DNA of 64,000 nt from Dehalococcoidia bacterium UBA6627 (GTDB lineage: Bacteria > Chloroflexota > Dehalococcoidia > UBA2979). Every line of letters starts with the position of its first letter. Position 1 is the stretch's first letter. Position numbers and translations under genes: made by a program. Below the pieces are notes generated by a model. The model saw only the letters and a list, made by a program, of their open reading frames with translations, was not told where the DNA came from and did no database searches. The stretch is taken from contig DKLZ01000075.1 in the NCBI GenBank assembly GCA_002455955.1, forward strand, positions 1,204 through 65,203, written 5' to 3'. Below, piece after piece: positions 28,260 to 37,438 of this stretch.

Positions 28260-29135
28260 TTATCCCTCAGGAGAATTGAACAGTACTTGAAGTGTTTCGA
28301 TCGTCTTCTCCGAATGGCCAAGATCGAGGTTCAGCAACTCATTAGAGAGCCCTCGATACAATCTCGCTAGCTCCGGAATGGATTCAATGCTTTCAAGGTG
28401 TTGGCGAATCGTCTCAAGATCACCACGTGCGACCGGACCAGTGAGCGCTTCAGATAGCGATCTTTCAGAGATCGCTGCCGCGGTCGACTGCAGAAGAGGA
28501 CTTAGTGACATCTGAGCCTCATCTGAAGGTAGTCCGGCAAATGACCAAGCACGAGCTGCTACGGCCATAGCAGCGACAAGATTATTACTAACGAAAACAG
28601 AAGCGATGTGGTACATCGCACGATCAACCCCTTCGAGTCGGAAACTACGTGCACCAATATCATCGGCCATCGCTTCGAGAATGCCATCGAGTGGCTCTGG
28701 AGCTTCAATCCCGCAAGCAATGTCCTCAAAGCGCAAACGAGCAAGGGATGGCTCCTCTCCGCTGGGAAACGTCTGAAGAGGATGCATACAGCCCGCCAGG
28801 CCATCTCTCTCCGTTACGGACCTTAGAACTTCAAGATCCCGACTACCACTCAAGTGAACAACAGCCTGATCTTGTCGCCACAAGATTTTATCTGCGAGTC
28901 GTTCCAGTTCATCATCTGGTATGGCAAGCATCACCAGATCACATGTGGCGATAAGAGTTTCAATTTCCATAGCGATAACAAACGGAAGCTTGGACGCGAG
29001 TCTGTCCGCACTCTCTTTTGAACGACTAGCAACGGCATCGAGCCTCCAACCAGACTTCAATAACGCATCTGCAAGCGCACCTCCAACACGACCGGCACCA
29101 ATGATTCCAATCGACGATGACCGACTCACTGTCAT
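28260..29135 (-). CDS. DUF2520 / Rossmann-like NAD(P)-binding protein
   Basis: A 291-residue protein with an N-terminal Rossmann fold (SIGIIGAGRVGGALADALL) like pyrroline-5-carboxylate reductase and 6-phosphogluconate dehydrogenase. It is followed by LVMLAIPDDEL and a helical C-terminal half (MYHIASVFVSNNLVAAMA). This two-part layout is that of the DUF2520 family, whose activity is not firmly known but which often neighbours folate or pantothenate genes. Here it is directly upstream of folP with a three-base gap, in line with a link to folate or pantothenate. GAGGGG precedes the ATG. Confidence 0.85.
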   Translation of the reverse strand: MTVSRSSSIGIIGAGRVGGALADALLKSGWRLDAVASRSKESADRLASKLPFVIAMEIETLIATCDLVMLAIPDDELERLADKILWRQDQAVVHLSGSRDLEVLRSVTERDGLAGCMHPLQTFPSGEEPSLARLRFEDIACGIEAPEPLDGILEAMADDIGARSFRLEGVDRAMYHIASVFVSNNLVAAMAVAARAWSFAGLPSDEAQMSLSPLLQSTAAAISERSLSEALTGPVARGDLETIRQHLESIESIPELARLYRGLSNELLNLDLGHSEKTIETLQVLFNSPEG

Positions 29136-29270
29136 GACCCCTCGATTCGCTACTGTGAAGAATCGTGGACGAAGTTTCCCCTGTCGTCACCTCCTATAAG
29201 GTGAGCTTAGATTCACTCACGTTTTGTCCAAGTCAGGACACGCGTCTAAAGTACGCATAATTGGAGAACC

Positions 29271-30374
29271 ATGAATCACACGAATTCAGCTCAACTGGGA
29301 ATTAATGGCGGGACTCCTGTACGAGAGAAACCTTTCCCTGAGCGTCCCAATCTCTCACCGGCCACTGACAAAGATCCGATAACAGTATTCGAAAATTCGT
29401 TCGCATCGTTCTTTGGATACACCAAAGTCGCGGCAGTTACTTGTCAGGATGAAGCTACAGCCTATGCACTCGCCTTTGACGCACTCGATATAACTGATGG
29501 TGAAGCAGTGCTCCCATCGCTTACTTCTGAGGCTGGGGGCACTGCTGCTCATGCCGCTGGCCTGACAGTCAGACCAAGCGAGTTAGAACCTGATTCCATA
29601 ACACTGAGTCCACATCGCCTCACTAGAGTTCTTAACAAGCACACGAAAGTTGTGATCGCAAATTACGGGTTCGGTCACCCTTTCGCTGCAAATGAAATTC
29701 TACGAATTCTGGAACTGACTGGAGTCCCGTTAATCGAGGATGCTTCGGCTGGTCTTGGCAGTAGCTACCATGGCCATCCAGCAGGGTCGTTCGGACGACT
29801 CGCATTATTCTCGTTCGGACGACAACATTTGCTACCCGGACAGGGCGCCGTATTAATCTCTACCGACACCGAACTCGTGTCAAAAATAAGAAATGCTCGT
29901 AATAAAGCAAATGCACACATCCAAGAAGATCAAGTGCGCGTTGCACTAAACGCCTGGCGGAACGTCGACGAAGAACTGAAAGTAAGACGCCAGCTAGCAT
30001 GGGAACTCACTCTCGATTTACGAGATTGCAAAGCGCTCGACGGTATGGCGCACAGTCGATGGATCGCACATGGGTACGATTGTTACGTCGTACGTATCCG
30101 AAGCTTACTTTGGAAGCGCTCTCTTAACGAAACTGTTGCCGCACTCCGAAGCGAAGGCATCCCTTGCACTCCTGCTCTTGGTTCATCAACTCAGCTAGAT
30201 CTAGAGGCAAACGCGACAATGCATAAACACAAAGACCTCAGTCAAGAACACTTTCCTGTATCAAAACGACTTCCGAACGAACTGATCGCCCTACCGCTTC
30301 ACACGGGCATGACCGATCTGGATATCTCTGATATCACCGCGGCACTCGAGAAGCTTGAAGCAGCGAGCACCTAA
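29271..30374 (+). CDS. DegT/DnrJ/EryC1-family protein lacking the PLP lysine
   Basis: A 367-residue protein with the fold of sugar aminotransferases (fold-type I PLP enzymes). It begins LGINGGTPVREKPFPERP, as many family members do. The Asp that holds the pyridine nitrogen is present (LIEDASAG, Asp157). The segment that normally carries the Schiff-base lysine (FSFHPTKxL-like) reads FSFGRQHLLPGQGA, which puts His186 at the lysine place. In the family, ColD and E1 have His there and act as PMP-dependent dehydratases. This protein may therefore be a dehydratase-like or a non-catalytic member. GGAG precedes the ATG. A ROK-like gene follows 30 bases later. Confidence 0.82.
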   Translation: MNHTNSAQLGINGGTPVREKPFPERPNLSPATDKDPITVFENSFASFFGYTKVAAVTCQDEATAYALAFDALDITDGEAVLPSLTSEAGGTAAHAAGLTVRPSELEPDSITLSPHRLTRVLNKHTKVVIANYGFGHPFAANEILRILELTGVPLIEDASAGLGSSYHGHPAGSFGRLALFSFGRQHLLPGQGAVLISTDTELVSKIRNARNKANAHIQEDQVRVALNAWRNVDEELKVRRQLAWELTLDLRDCKALDGMAHSRWIAHGYDCYVVRIRSLLWKRSLNETVAALRSEGIPCTPALGSSTQLDLEANATMHKHKDLSQEHFPVSKRLPNELIALPLHTGMTDLDISDITAALEKLEAAST

Positions 30375-30403
30375 TCAGTAGCGAGATCTAGATAGAGGAG
30401 ATA

Positions 30404-31174
30404 ATGACACGAAACAGCAAAAGTGAAGTACGTCCCGCTTTAGTCGCAATCGACTTCACGTCAACAGACCTCCGCTTACTTTTGTCAACTCCCGAGCAGC
30501 AGTTAATCGCTAATGAGCAATATCAGCTGCCTACTCTCGATGACGAAGAAGCATGGGCTTGGGAAGTAGGAGGCCGCCTGTCAACGCTGTTCTCTCGTGA
30601 CGGAGAACCATTATTTGCCCTGGGAATAGCTATCGCCTGCCCCGGCATGGTTCATCCCATTCGAGGTGTACTAACCGAAAGTCGAGCTCAGGAAGGATGG
30701 AATGAGTTGCACGTTGTAGACGCAATTCGCCGTCACATCAATGCACCAACGGTTGCCATCGACCGTGTACAAGCAGGTCTCCGAGGGGAGATGACAGCCG
30801 GCGCTGCTATTGACGCAACAGATGTGCTCTACGTGTCAGTGCGTGAATCGACGATAGTGGCTGCCATCCTTAGCTCTGGAACAATCATTCGTGGCGCTCA
30901 TCATCGATCTGGGCGGATAAATAGCACTGATGATGCCCGCGAGATCGCCACTATCGCCGCCGCATTGGATAGCGCGTTGGTGATTCTCGACACGGTCAAC
31001 GAAAACGCTGATGAAATCGAGAGTCGGACACGTAAGGAATTAAAGAAAGTCAGAGCGGGAGGAGAAGTGATAATCTCAAAACTTGGTACGCGCGCCCCTC
31101 TACTAGGAGCGCTCGAAGCTGCTGCGATAGTCGCGTATGAAGGTCAGCACACGATAGAGAACGATAATCAGTAG
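30404..31174 (+). CDS. ROK-like protein, reduced
   Basis: A 256-residue protein that keeps parts of the ROK (sugar kinase/repressor) fold: VAIDFTSTDLRLLL as phosphate-1 strand, LGIAIACPGMVHPIRGVL, and VAIDRVQAGLRGEMTAGAA, which sits where kinases have the ENDANAAALGE catalytic segment and keeps the Asp. The usual zinc-binding Cys cluster and the second glycine-rich ATP segment are absent. The C-terminal part, with VNENADEIESRTRKELKKV, matches the transcriptional regulator or kinase ends only weakly. It might be a degenerate sugar sensor rather than an active kinase. GAGGAG precedes the start, and it is paired with the DegT-like gene. Confidence 0.6.
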   Translation: MTRNSKSEVRPALVAIDFTSTDLRLLLSTPEQQLIANEQYQLPTLDDEEAWAWEVGGRLSTLFSRDGEPLFALGIAIACPGMVHPIRGVLTESRAQEGWNELHVVDAIRRHINAPTVAIDRVQAGLRGEMTAGAAIDATDVLYVSVRESTIVAAILSSGTIIRGAHHRSGRINSTDDAREIATIAAALDSALVILDTVNENADEIESRTRKELKKVRAGGEVIISKLGTRAPLLGALEAAAIVAYEGQHTIENDNQ

Positions 31175-31190
31175 AACCTCAAATAGCCAG

Positions 31191-32900
31191 TTAATAACCT
31201 CGATATTTGGTAGCAAGCGGTAGTCTTCGGTCGCGACCAAAAGCTCGTGGCGAAATCTTGATTCCAGGAGGCGACTGTCGGCGTTTGTATTCGTTCTGGT
31301 TCACCAAATCGATGACCTGTCTCACAGTTACCTCATCAAAGCCACGAGCAACTATCGACTCCAATGAAAGATCATCTTCAACATATGCTTCCACTATTGG
31401 ATCAAGGATTTCATAAACTGGTAGCGAATCGGTGTCGAACTGATCAGGCCGCAGTTCCGCAGAAGGAGGTTTCTCTATAGAGCTGGTCGGAATCACCTCG
31501 CTCACGGTATTTCGGTAGCGCGCTAGCTTCCAGACCATCGTCTTTGGCACATCCTTGATTACAGCAAAACCTCCAACCATATCCCCGTAGAGAGTTGCAT
31601 AACCACATGCGTACTCAGATTTGTTACCGGTAGTCAGAACGAGTGATCCCTCTCGCTTATTCGATAGTGCCATCACCAGCATCCCACGAATACGCGCCTG
31701 CAAATTCTCCTCTGCCGTCCCAGACTCATGACCATCGAACTCATAAGACAAAGCTTCCAGAGCAGTGTCGTGTACAGACTCGATTGGTAGCGATATTAAA
31801 TGAATACCGAGTCGCTTCGCTAGGTCAGTAGCATCGGCAATCGATCCCTCAGAGGAGTATCGCGACGGCATTGAAACTCCAACCACATGCTCAGGTCCCA
31901 ATGCGTCGACGGCTATCGCACAGACAATTGCCGAATCGATCCCGCCGGACAGCGCTACGAAAGCATCCTTAAAACCATTCTTTCTCAGGTAATCGGAGGT
32001 TCCAAGTACCAATCCGTCATAAACCTCTGCCTCAATCGGACGGGGAATTAACTTACTTTGCGTGCGCAGTTCACGTGTACCCTCAAACGAGGGCGTCACC
32101 AGGATTGGTGCAATACGATTGCCATCGTGCTGTTTTGATTCCTGCATCTGACGCTGGACTGTCTCCTCAACGGAAATATCAGCCACAAGCAAATCAGGCG
32201 TCATCGATGCTCCGCGGGCAATCGTCAATCCCGCAGTATCTACAACGAATGAATTCCCATCAAACAGTAACTCATCCTGACCTCCCACCTGATTCACATA
32301 GACCACGGAAACTGCATCGTGAACCGCCCGTGTGGAAATCATCTGCTCTCGATCACCCGACTTATTGACATGAAATGGAGACGCATTCAGATTGAGAATC
32401 ACTTGAGCACCTGCAAGCGCCTGCTCACGACCAGGCCCTCCTGGAAGCCACAAGTCCTCACAGACAGTCAAACCAACTACAACACCACCAATTTCAAACA
32501 GACTGAGATCATTCCCCGAGTGGAAATAGCGTTCTTCGTCGAAAACGCCGTAGTTCGGTAGCCGTTGTTTACGGTAGACACCAACAACATGCCCATCGTG
32601 AAGCACTGCGGCTGCGTTATAGAGATGTTCATCGTGATCAAGGCAACCCACGACCAGTGGCGGTAAACCACTTGATTCCTTAGCCAGCTGAAGCAATCGT
32701 AGCTGCGCCTCTTCAAGGAACGCAGTACGGAGAAGCAAATCTTCAGGTGGGTATCCAATCAGGGCTAACTCCGGATAGACAACAAGATCCACTTGCGATT
32801 CCATGGCTTCCCGCGCAGCCTCAAGGATCAATGAATGGTTTCCATCAAAATCACCAATCGTTGTATTAAGTTGGCCGAGGGCGACACGAAGATGTCTCAC
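31191..32900 (-). CDS. nadE: Glutamine-dependent NAD+ synthetase
   Basis: Makes NAD+ from nicotinate adenine dinucleotide, ATP and glutamine. The 569-residue protein has an N-terminal nitrilase-type glutaminase domain with its triad in YPELALIGYPPEDL (Glu), VYRKQRLPNYGVFDE (Lys) and GLTVCEDLW (Cys). The C-terminal synthetase domain has the ATP pyrophosphatase loop SGGIDSAIV near residue 317 and TTGNKSEYACGYATLYGDM. The C-terminus, NEYKRRQSPPGIKIS, is typical. The ATG at 32900 starts directly with the amidase fold. It is convergent with the ROK-like gene, 16 bases apart, and has its own leader to the right. Confidence 0.95.
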   Translation of the reverse strand: MRHLRVALGQLNTTIGDFDGNHSLILEAAREAMESQVDLVVYPELALIGYPPEDLLLRTAFLEEAQLRLLQLAKESSGLPPLVVGCLDHDEHLYNAAAVLHDGHVVGVYRKQRLPNYGVFDEERYFHSGNDLSLFEIGGVVVGLTVCEDLWLPGGPGREQALAGAQVILNLNASPFHVNKSGDREQMISTRAVHDAVSVVYVNQVGGQDELLFDGNSFVVDTAGLTIARGASMTPDLLVADISVEETVQRQMQESKQHDGNRIAPILVTPSFEGTRELRTQSKLIPRPIEAEVYDGLVLGTSDYLRKNGFKDAFVALSGGIDSAIVCAIAVDALGPEHVVGVSMPSRYSSEGSIADATDLAKRLGIHLISLPIESVHDTALEALSYEFDGHESGTAEENLQARIRGMLVMALSNKREGSLVLTTGNKSEYACGYATLYGDMVGGFAVIKDVPKTMVWKLARYRNTVSEVIPTSSIEKPPSAELRPDQFDTDSLPVYEILDPIVEAYVEDDLSLESIVARGFDEVTVRQVIDLVNQNEYKRRQSPPGIKISPRAFGRDRRLPLATKYRGY

Positions 32901-33208
32901 CTGAGCTCCATCCGTTACTCTTTGTGTATACCTTACGCAAAGTATCGATCAGCCATAGCCTAGAGCGCTATGGATAGGTGGTCAATCGGGTTCATCCGAT
33001 CATGTGAAATGGTATCCAAGCATTGCTAAACTTCTACAACTCTGTTCGGCAAACAATCAATCTGAATGAGGACAGAGTTTCTAACAGCGATATCACAGAA
33101 CAAGATAAGAATTCAGCGCTTTAAGGCTTGAAGAGTATTCATTGCTGAGCGTATCGACGCAATGCTAAACAACAGATGTCAGATTGATCCGATATCAGTT
33201 CGCCCTAT
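32901..33208. other. Intergenic region between nadE and the oxidase operon
   Basis: A 308-base stretch without a convincing gene. It should hold the nadE promoter (minus strand) and the 3' end of the cox transcript. One hairpin stands out: CCATAGC at 32953-32959 pairs with GCTATGG at 32967-32973. It lacks a T run, so I do not call it a terminator. Confidence 0.45.
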
Positions 33209-33565
33209 TTAGTGGCCGTGATGTTCCCAGGGTGGCAACTCCTCAGGACCAAGAGCGTCTGTACTATCGTTCCAGAACAATGCCAGCAAACCTATGAGTA
33301 TTGCGGTGGCCAGTATCAAGCCAAGCATGAACATCTGAGTAAATACCCGCGATTCAAAGCGCAGATGCATGAAAAGAGCTACGACCACGCCAAATTTCAC
33401 AGCGGACATCACGATCAATACCGTTACAAGCGTAACTGTCCCAAGACCGGCATACGATGCGATTAACTCTAATACGGTAACAACAGCCAGACCGATCGTG
33501 ATCTGAATATATTGTCGTGGCCCAAGTGTGGACCCTGATCCTTTAGTGTGTGCGTCGCTGGCCAT
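33209..33565 (-). CDS. Cytochrome c oxidase subunit IV (caa3-type)
   Basis: A 118-residue membrane protein at the end of the cox operon. It has three hydrophobic helices (YIQITIGLAVVTVLELIASY, LVTVLIVMSAVKFGVVVALF, MLGLILATAILIGLLALFW), with the MHLRFESRVF loop typical of prokaryotic COX4/CyoD-like subunits between helices two and three. It helps to assemble or stabilise subunit I. GGAGG precedes the ATG by seven bases, and the gap to subunit III is 12 bases, in line with co-transcription. Confidence 0.88.
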   Translation of the reverse strand: MASDAHTKGSGSTLGPRQYIQITIGLAVVTVLELIASYAGLGTVTLVTVLIVMSAVKFGVVVALFMHLRFESRVFTQMFMLGLILATAILIGLLALFWNDSTDALGPEELPPWEHHGH

Positions 33566-33577
33566 AAACCGGCCTCC

Positions 33578-34174
33578 CTAGGGAATCAAGTAGATGACCG
33601 TGAAAATCACGATCCAAACAATGTCCACGAAGTGCCAGTACAGTCCGGCAATCTCCATATATAACCCGCCACTCGGACCCAATCCATTTCGTCTCATCGA
33701 ACCAATTAACATCGATCCGAGGTACAGCACACCAACTCCTACGTGAACACCATGGAAACCTGTAAGAACGAAGAATGACGCGCCAAACTGGTTAGTCGAA
33801 AGGTTGAGACCTTCCGAACCAAACAGACGAAACTCATAAACTTGGAAACCAAGAAATACAAGTCCGAGAAGTATCGTACTGAGAAGTGAAAGTTTCATCA
33901 TCTTGGGGAAATTATGATGAGCTGCGTAAACGGCGAGCACCATCGTAAAGGAGCTCACTAGCAAAACGAATGTACTGAGGGACGTTAGCGGTATGTCGAA
34001 AACATCGTCCGGTAGAGGTCGGACCAGTGATTCACCCTTGTAAATCAAGTACGTCGATATCAGTGAGCCGAAGAACAAACACTCGGACGCGAGAAAAATC
34101 CACATGAGAAGCATGCGGTTGTCAACACCCAAAGACGTATGGTGCTCACCATGTGCCGCTTCAGTCGCTTCCAT
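33578..34174 (-). CDS. coxC: Cytochrome c oxidase subunit III
   Basis: A 198-residue membrane subunit of the heme-copper oxidase. Five helices are visible, fewer than in mitochondrial COX3, which is usual for caa3/bo3-type enzymes. Conserved pieces include WIFLASECLFFGSLISTYL, FFVLTGFHGVHVGVGVLYL and the end IAGLYWHFVDIVWIVIF. The ATG at 34174 has GGGAG close upstream, so it is preferred to a GTG two codons earlier. It lies 59 bases after subunit I. Confidence 0.93.
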   Translation of the reverse strand: MEATEAAHGEHHTSLGVDNRMLLMWIFLASECLFFGSLISTYLIYKGESLVRPLPDDVFDIPLTSLSTFVLLVSSFTMVLAVYAAHHNFPKMMKLSLLSTILLGLVFLGFQVYEFRLFGSEGLNLSTNQFGASFFVLTGFHGVHVGVGVLYLGSMLIGSMRRNGLGPSGGLYMEIAGLYWHFVDIVWIVIFTVIYLIP

Positions 34175-34233
34175 GCTCACTCCCTGTACGCGACGACGAG
34201 GGTCGCGACGCCCTGCTCATCGTATCCTTAACT

Positions 34234-36036
34234 TTACTCTGTTGGTTCTAGAGCCCAACCCCAGATGGAATAGATAACTATGACAACACCCAGCGCTGTA
34301 AGAGCCAGATGAGAGAGTACTCCTACCCCGAGAAGCAAAACGCCAAGACCTATTAGTAGTGGAAAATACGATGGTGGCGGAAGGTGAATGTGCATCTCAC
34401 TTGGAGGTTCAACCTTTTCGATTCCATGGTCTCGGTCGTACCACAGAGGATCACGGTCACGCACTTCGGGAATCACATCAAAATCATGCTCTGGGGGTGG
34501 TGAACTAGTCGCCCATTCCAATGTAGGTGCATCCCAGGGGTTGTCAGTAGCAGTAGGCTCCTTGCGCATCGTCCAGAAGAAATTCACAAGGAAAACAATG
34601 ATACTTAGGGCAAGCATGTAGGAACCGATCGTCGCGACCATGTTCCAAGTCTCCCAACCTAGATCGGCGTCATACGTGTAAATCCGCCTGGGCATCCCCG
34701 ATAACCCAAGAAAATGCATTGGGAAAAACGTTATATTCATTCCGATAAACATCAACCAGAAATGAATCTTCCCCAGTCTCTCATCCAGAAAACGACCGGT
34801 CATCTTAGGGAACCAGTAATAAAGACCAGAGAAGATTCCTACGATCGCGCCACCAAACAGCACGTAATGGATATGAGCAACGATGAAGTAAGTGTCCTGC
34901 TGCTGGCTATCGACAGGTGGGCTGGCATGCATCACACCGGAAATTCCACCAATTGTGAAAAGTGCAATGAATGAAACAGCAAAGTACATCGCCGTATTAA
35001 AGTGAATACTGCCGCCGTATAGCGTTCCCATCCAATTGAATATTTTAATCCCTGTTGGCACCGCTATTGCCATCGTACTCGCCGTGAAAACAATCTGGGG
35101 AACTGTACCAAGTCCTGTGGTGAACATGTGGTGGCTCCAAACAGCGAAGCCAAGTACGCCAATCGCGACTCCAGCAAACACGATAGCGGCATATCCAAAT
35201 AGTGGTTTACGTGAAAAAACGGGTAAAACTTCGGAAACAATGCCCATCGACGGGAGTATCAAAACGTAGACTTCTGGATGAGCAAATACCCAGAAGAGGT
35301 GCTGCCAAAGTATTGGATCTCCGCCCTCAGCTGGCGTAAAGAAATTTGTCGTAAAGTTACGATCGAACACGAGTTGCACCAGTGCCACGGTGATAACAGG
35401 CAATGAAAGGATAAGCAGGAAGTTAACAACCAGCATCATCCATATGAAAACTGGCAGTCGCATCATACTCATACCAGGTGCTCGCATATTGAAAACAGTG
35501 ACAGCGAAGTTCAGCGAAGCCATCAATGACGATGTCCCGAGAATCAGCAAACCAATCGCATAAAAATCGAGCCCTGCGCCAGGAGAGAACTCTTCGTCAG
35601 AAAGCGGCGCGTATGCAAACCACCCACCGTCCGGAGCTCCACCAAAGATGAAACTACTTGTGAGTAGCAATGCGCCACCCAGAAATACCCAATAGGAAAG
35701 TGCATTCAGCCTCGGGAATGCGACATCACGAGCACCGATCATCAACGGTAAGAAATAGTTAAAGAATGCCGCACCGAGAGGCATAATCCCAAGGAAAATC
35801 ATGGTGAGCGCGTGCATAGTGAAAAGTTGGTTATAACGATCAGCATCAACCACGGCACCGTTCGGAACCGCTAATTGGGTACGAATTATCAGTGCTTCCA
35901 GACCGGCTAACAAGAAAAAAGCAAAACCGCTAATGCCATACATCGTGCCGATCTTCTTATGATCGACCGTCGTTAACCACGTCCAAATCGTGGTCTCTTC
36001 CTGAACCTGAGGCAGGGTGCCGGTGGCCGTTGCCAT
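34234..36036 (-). CDS. coxA: Cytochrome c oxidase subunit I
   Basis: The catalytic 600-residue subunit with heme a, heme a3 and CuB, which reduces O2 and pumps protons. It starts with WLTTVDHKKIGTMYG, and has FTMHALTMIFLGIMPLG and the cross-linked His-Tyr pair in WVFAHPEVYVLILP near residue 250. VWSHHMFTTGL holds two CuB His, and DTYFIVAHIHYVLFGG the heme ligands. It is an A-type heme-copper oxidase. The C-terminus has two extra helices beyond the core twelve, as in many caa3 enzymes. AAGGA precedes the ATG. It follows subunit II after 35 bases. Confidence 0.97.
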   Translation of the reverse strand: MATATGTLPQVQEETTIWTWLTTVDHKKIGTMYGISGFAFFLLAGLEALIIRTQLAVPNGAVVDADRYNQLFTMHALTMIFLGIMPLGAAFFNYFLPLMIGARDVAFPRLNALSYWVFLGGALLLTSSFIFGGAPDGGWFAYAPLSDEEFSPGAGLDFYAIGLLILGTSSLMASLNFAVTVFNMRAPGMSMMRLPVFIWMMLVVNFLLILSLPVITVALVQLVFDRNFTTNFFTPAEGGDPILWQHLFWVFAHPEVYVLILPSMGIVSEVLPVFSRKPLFGYAAIVFAGVAIGVLGFAVWSHHMFTTGLGTVPQIVFTASTMAIAVPTGIKIFNWMGTLYGGSIHFNTAMYFAVSFIALFTIGGISGVMHASPPVDSQQQDTYFIVAHIHYVLFGGAIVGIFSGLYYWFPKMTGRFLDERLGKIHFWLMFIGMNITFFPMHFLGLSGMPRRIYTYDADLGWETWNMVATIGSYMLALSIIVFLVNFFWTMRKEPTATDNPWDAPTLEWATSSPPPEHDFDVIPEVRDRDPLWYDRDHGIEKVEPPSEMHIHLPPPSYFPLLIGLGVLLLGVGVLSHLALTALGVVIVIYSIWGWALEPTE

Positions 36037-36071
36037 ATGGTTCCTTCCCTAAGTACTCGTCAGCCGAGGAT

Positions 36072-37127
36072 CTACTTCAGATCCTGCAGGTAAGCAACGA
36101 GTTGTTCGATCTGTTCGGCATTGAGATTAAGGTTCGGCATTATCGACCCTGGTTTCTCGCCTGGCGGATTTGCTAGCCAAGCTGCCATATTCTCAGAATT
36201 GTTCTCAAACATCCCTGAAGCAAGAGTAGTGCGCGAAGCGATGTGCGTCAGATCAGGACCGATTTGACCAACAGCGTTCGTACCTCGGATTGTGTGGCAC
36301 GCCGCGCAAAGTGTCGTAGCAATTTTCTCACCAGCTAATGCTAGGTCACCTTGAGCAGGTTCAGCATCAGCAGCCTGAGAAGCAACCCAAGCATCGAAGT
36401 CTTCGGGAGCGTGAACAAACACTCGGAATCGCATATTCGCGTGTGACGTCCCACAGAATTCAGCGCACTGACCTAGGAACATGCCTGTCTCATGCGGCGT
36501 AAACCATAGACGGTTCTCGTGGCCCGGTACCATATCGACCTTACCGGATAGTTGCGGCACCCAGAATGAATGGATTACATCTTCCGAACGCAGCTCTACG
36601 TTCACTGCACGATCAACTGGGAGGTGTAATTCATTCGCCGTAGTGACATCTAACCCGGGGTATTCGAACTCGAACCACCACTGATTACCGGTTGCAACTA
36701 CCTCCAGCGCATCATCGGGCGCGTCACCTGTAGTATCGATGATTACTGAGAAGCTAGGTAGTGCTATTGCTATTACGATTGCTACCGGAATCAGTGTCCA
36801 AAGCACTTCGAGACGTGAGTTTCCGTGAATCTGTTGCGGCTCGTGACCTGCACGTTCCCGGAAGATAACCGCGAAAGCCAGCGTTAGCGTGAGGACACCA
36901 ACCATCACAATCCCCGCAAGGATTGTGACGAAATTATATAGCCCCTGTACAGCATCTGCATTGTCTGAAAGCGGAGCAAGCGTCGTCATTGGATCGGACG
37001 CCGTGGCGTCCCAAGCGATCCAAATAAGCCAAGTCGTGATCAGAACGATCGCTAGCGAAAGAACCGTTAGCGAGATAGCGCGCGGTGAAGGACGCAAACG
37101 ATGCCTCCGCGATCCAAGTTCGGTCAC
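36072..37127 (-). CDS. coxB: Cytochrome c oxidase subunit II with fused cytochrome c
   Basis: A 351-residue caa3-type subunit II. Two N-terminal helices anchor it (SLAIVLITTWLIWIAWDA and TILAGIVMVGVLTLTLAFAV). The periplasmic cupredoxin domain holds the CuA site in VIHSFWVPQL and GQCAEFCGTSHANMRF. A C-terminal class I cytochrome c domain follows, with the heme-binding motif TLCAACHTI near residue 272 and the distal Met region SIMPNLNLN. Its heme c would be attached by the divergent ccm operon. The start is GTG, with no clear ribosome-binding site. It is the first gene of coxBACD. Confidence 0.95.
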   Translation of the reverse strand: MTELGSRRHRLRPSPRAISLTVLSLAIVLITTWLIWIAWDATASDPMTTLAPLSDNADAVQGLYNFVTILAGIVMVGVLTLTLAFAVIFRERAGHEPQQIHGNSRLEVLWTLIPVAIVIAIALPSFSVIIDTTGDAPDDALEVVATGNQWWFEFEYPGLDVTTANELHLPVDRAVNVELRSEDVIHSFWVPQLSGKVDMVPGHENRLWFTPHETGMFLGQCAEFCGTSHANMRFRVFVHAPEDFDAWVASQAADAEPAQGDLALAGEKIATTLCAACHTIRGTNAVGQIGPDLTHIASRTTLASGMFENNSENMAAWLANPPGEKPGSIMPNLNLNAEQIEQLVAYLQDLK

Positions 37128-37438
37128 AAATTCAAACAGTGACCGTTCGCAGCGTAGCCTTCGCTAGCCACGTGTTAGTGAGTAGCATCGGCCATCGGTG
37201 CGGTCAAGCAATTTAGCGAAAACAAGTGTCTTAAACTCAGTGACATCTGGCCGGCAAAGGGCCTATACCAACACCTATCAACTGCACGCATAGCTCACAG
37301 TAAAAACACATTAACGGGTTAACTCGTCAAATTTTCGGAGATTTAAGGTACTCCAGTGATAGGCAAATATTCTATACCTAGCGTGTTCCTCTCTTATCAT
37401 TCGTTGAACGGAGCAATAAGACAGCCGTACGCTCGCCT
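37128..37438. promoter_or_regulatory. Divergent promoter region between cox and ccm operons
   Basis: A 311-base gap between the starts of two long operons that face away from each other, so both promoters should lie here. The right part is AT-rich, with a TTAAC/GTTAA motif near 37311-37322 and a TATTCTATACC stretch near 37368-37378, but I cannot assign boxes with confidence. No gene or RNA is visible. Confidence 0.5.
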
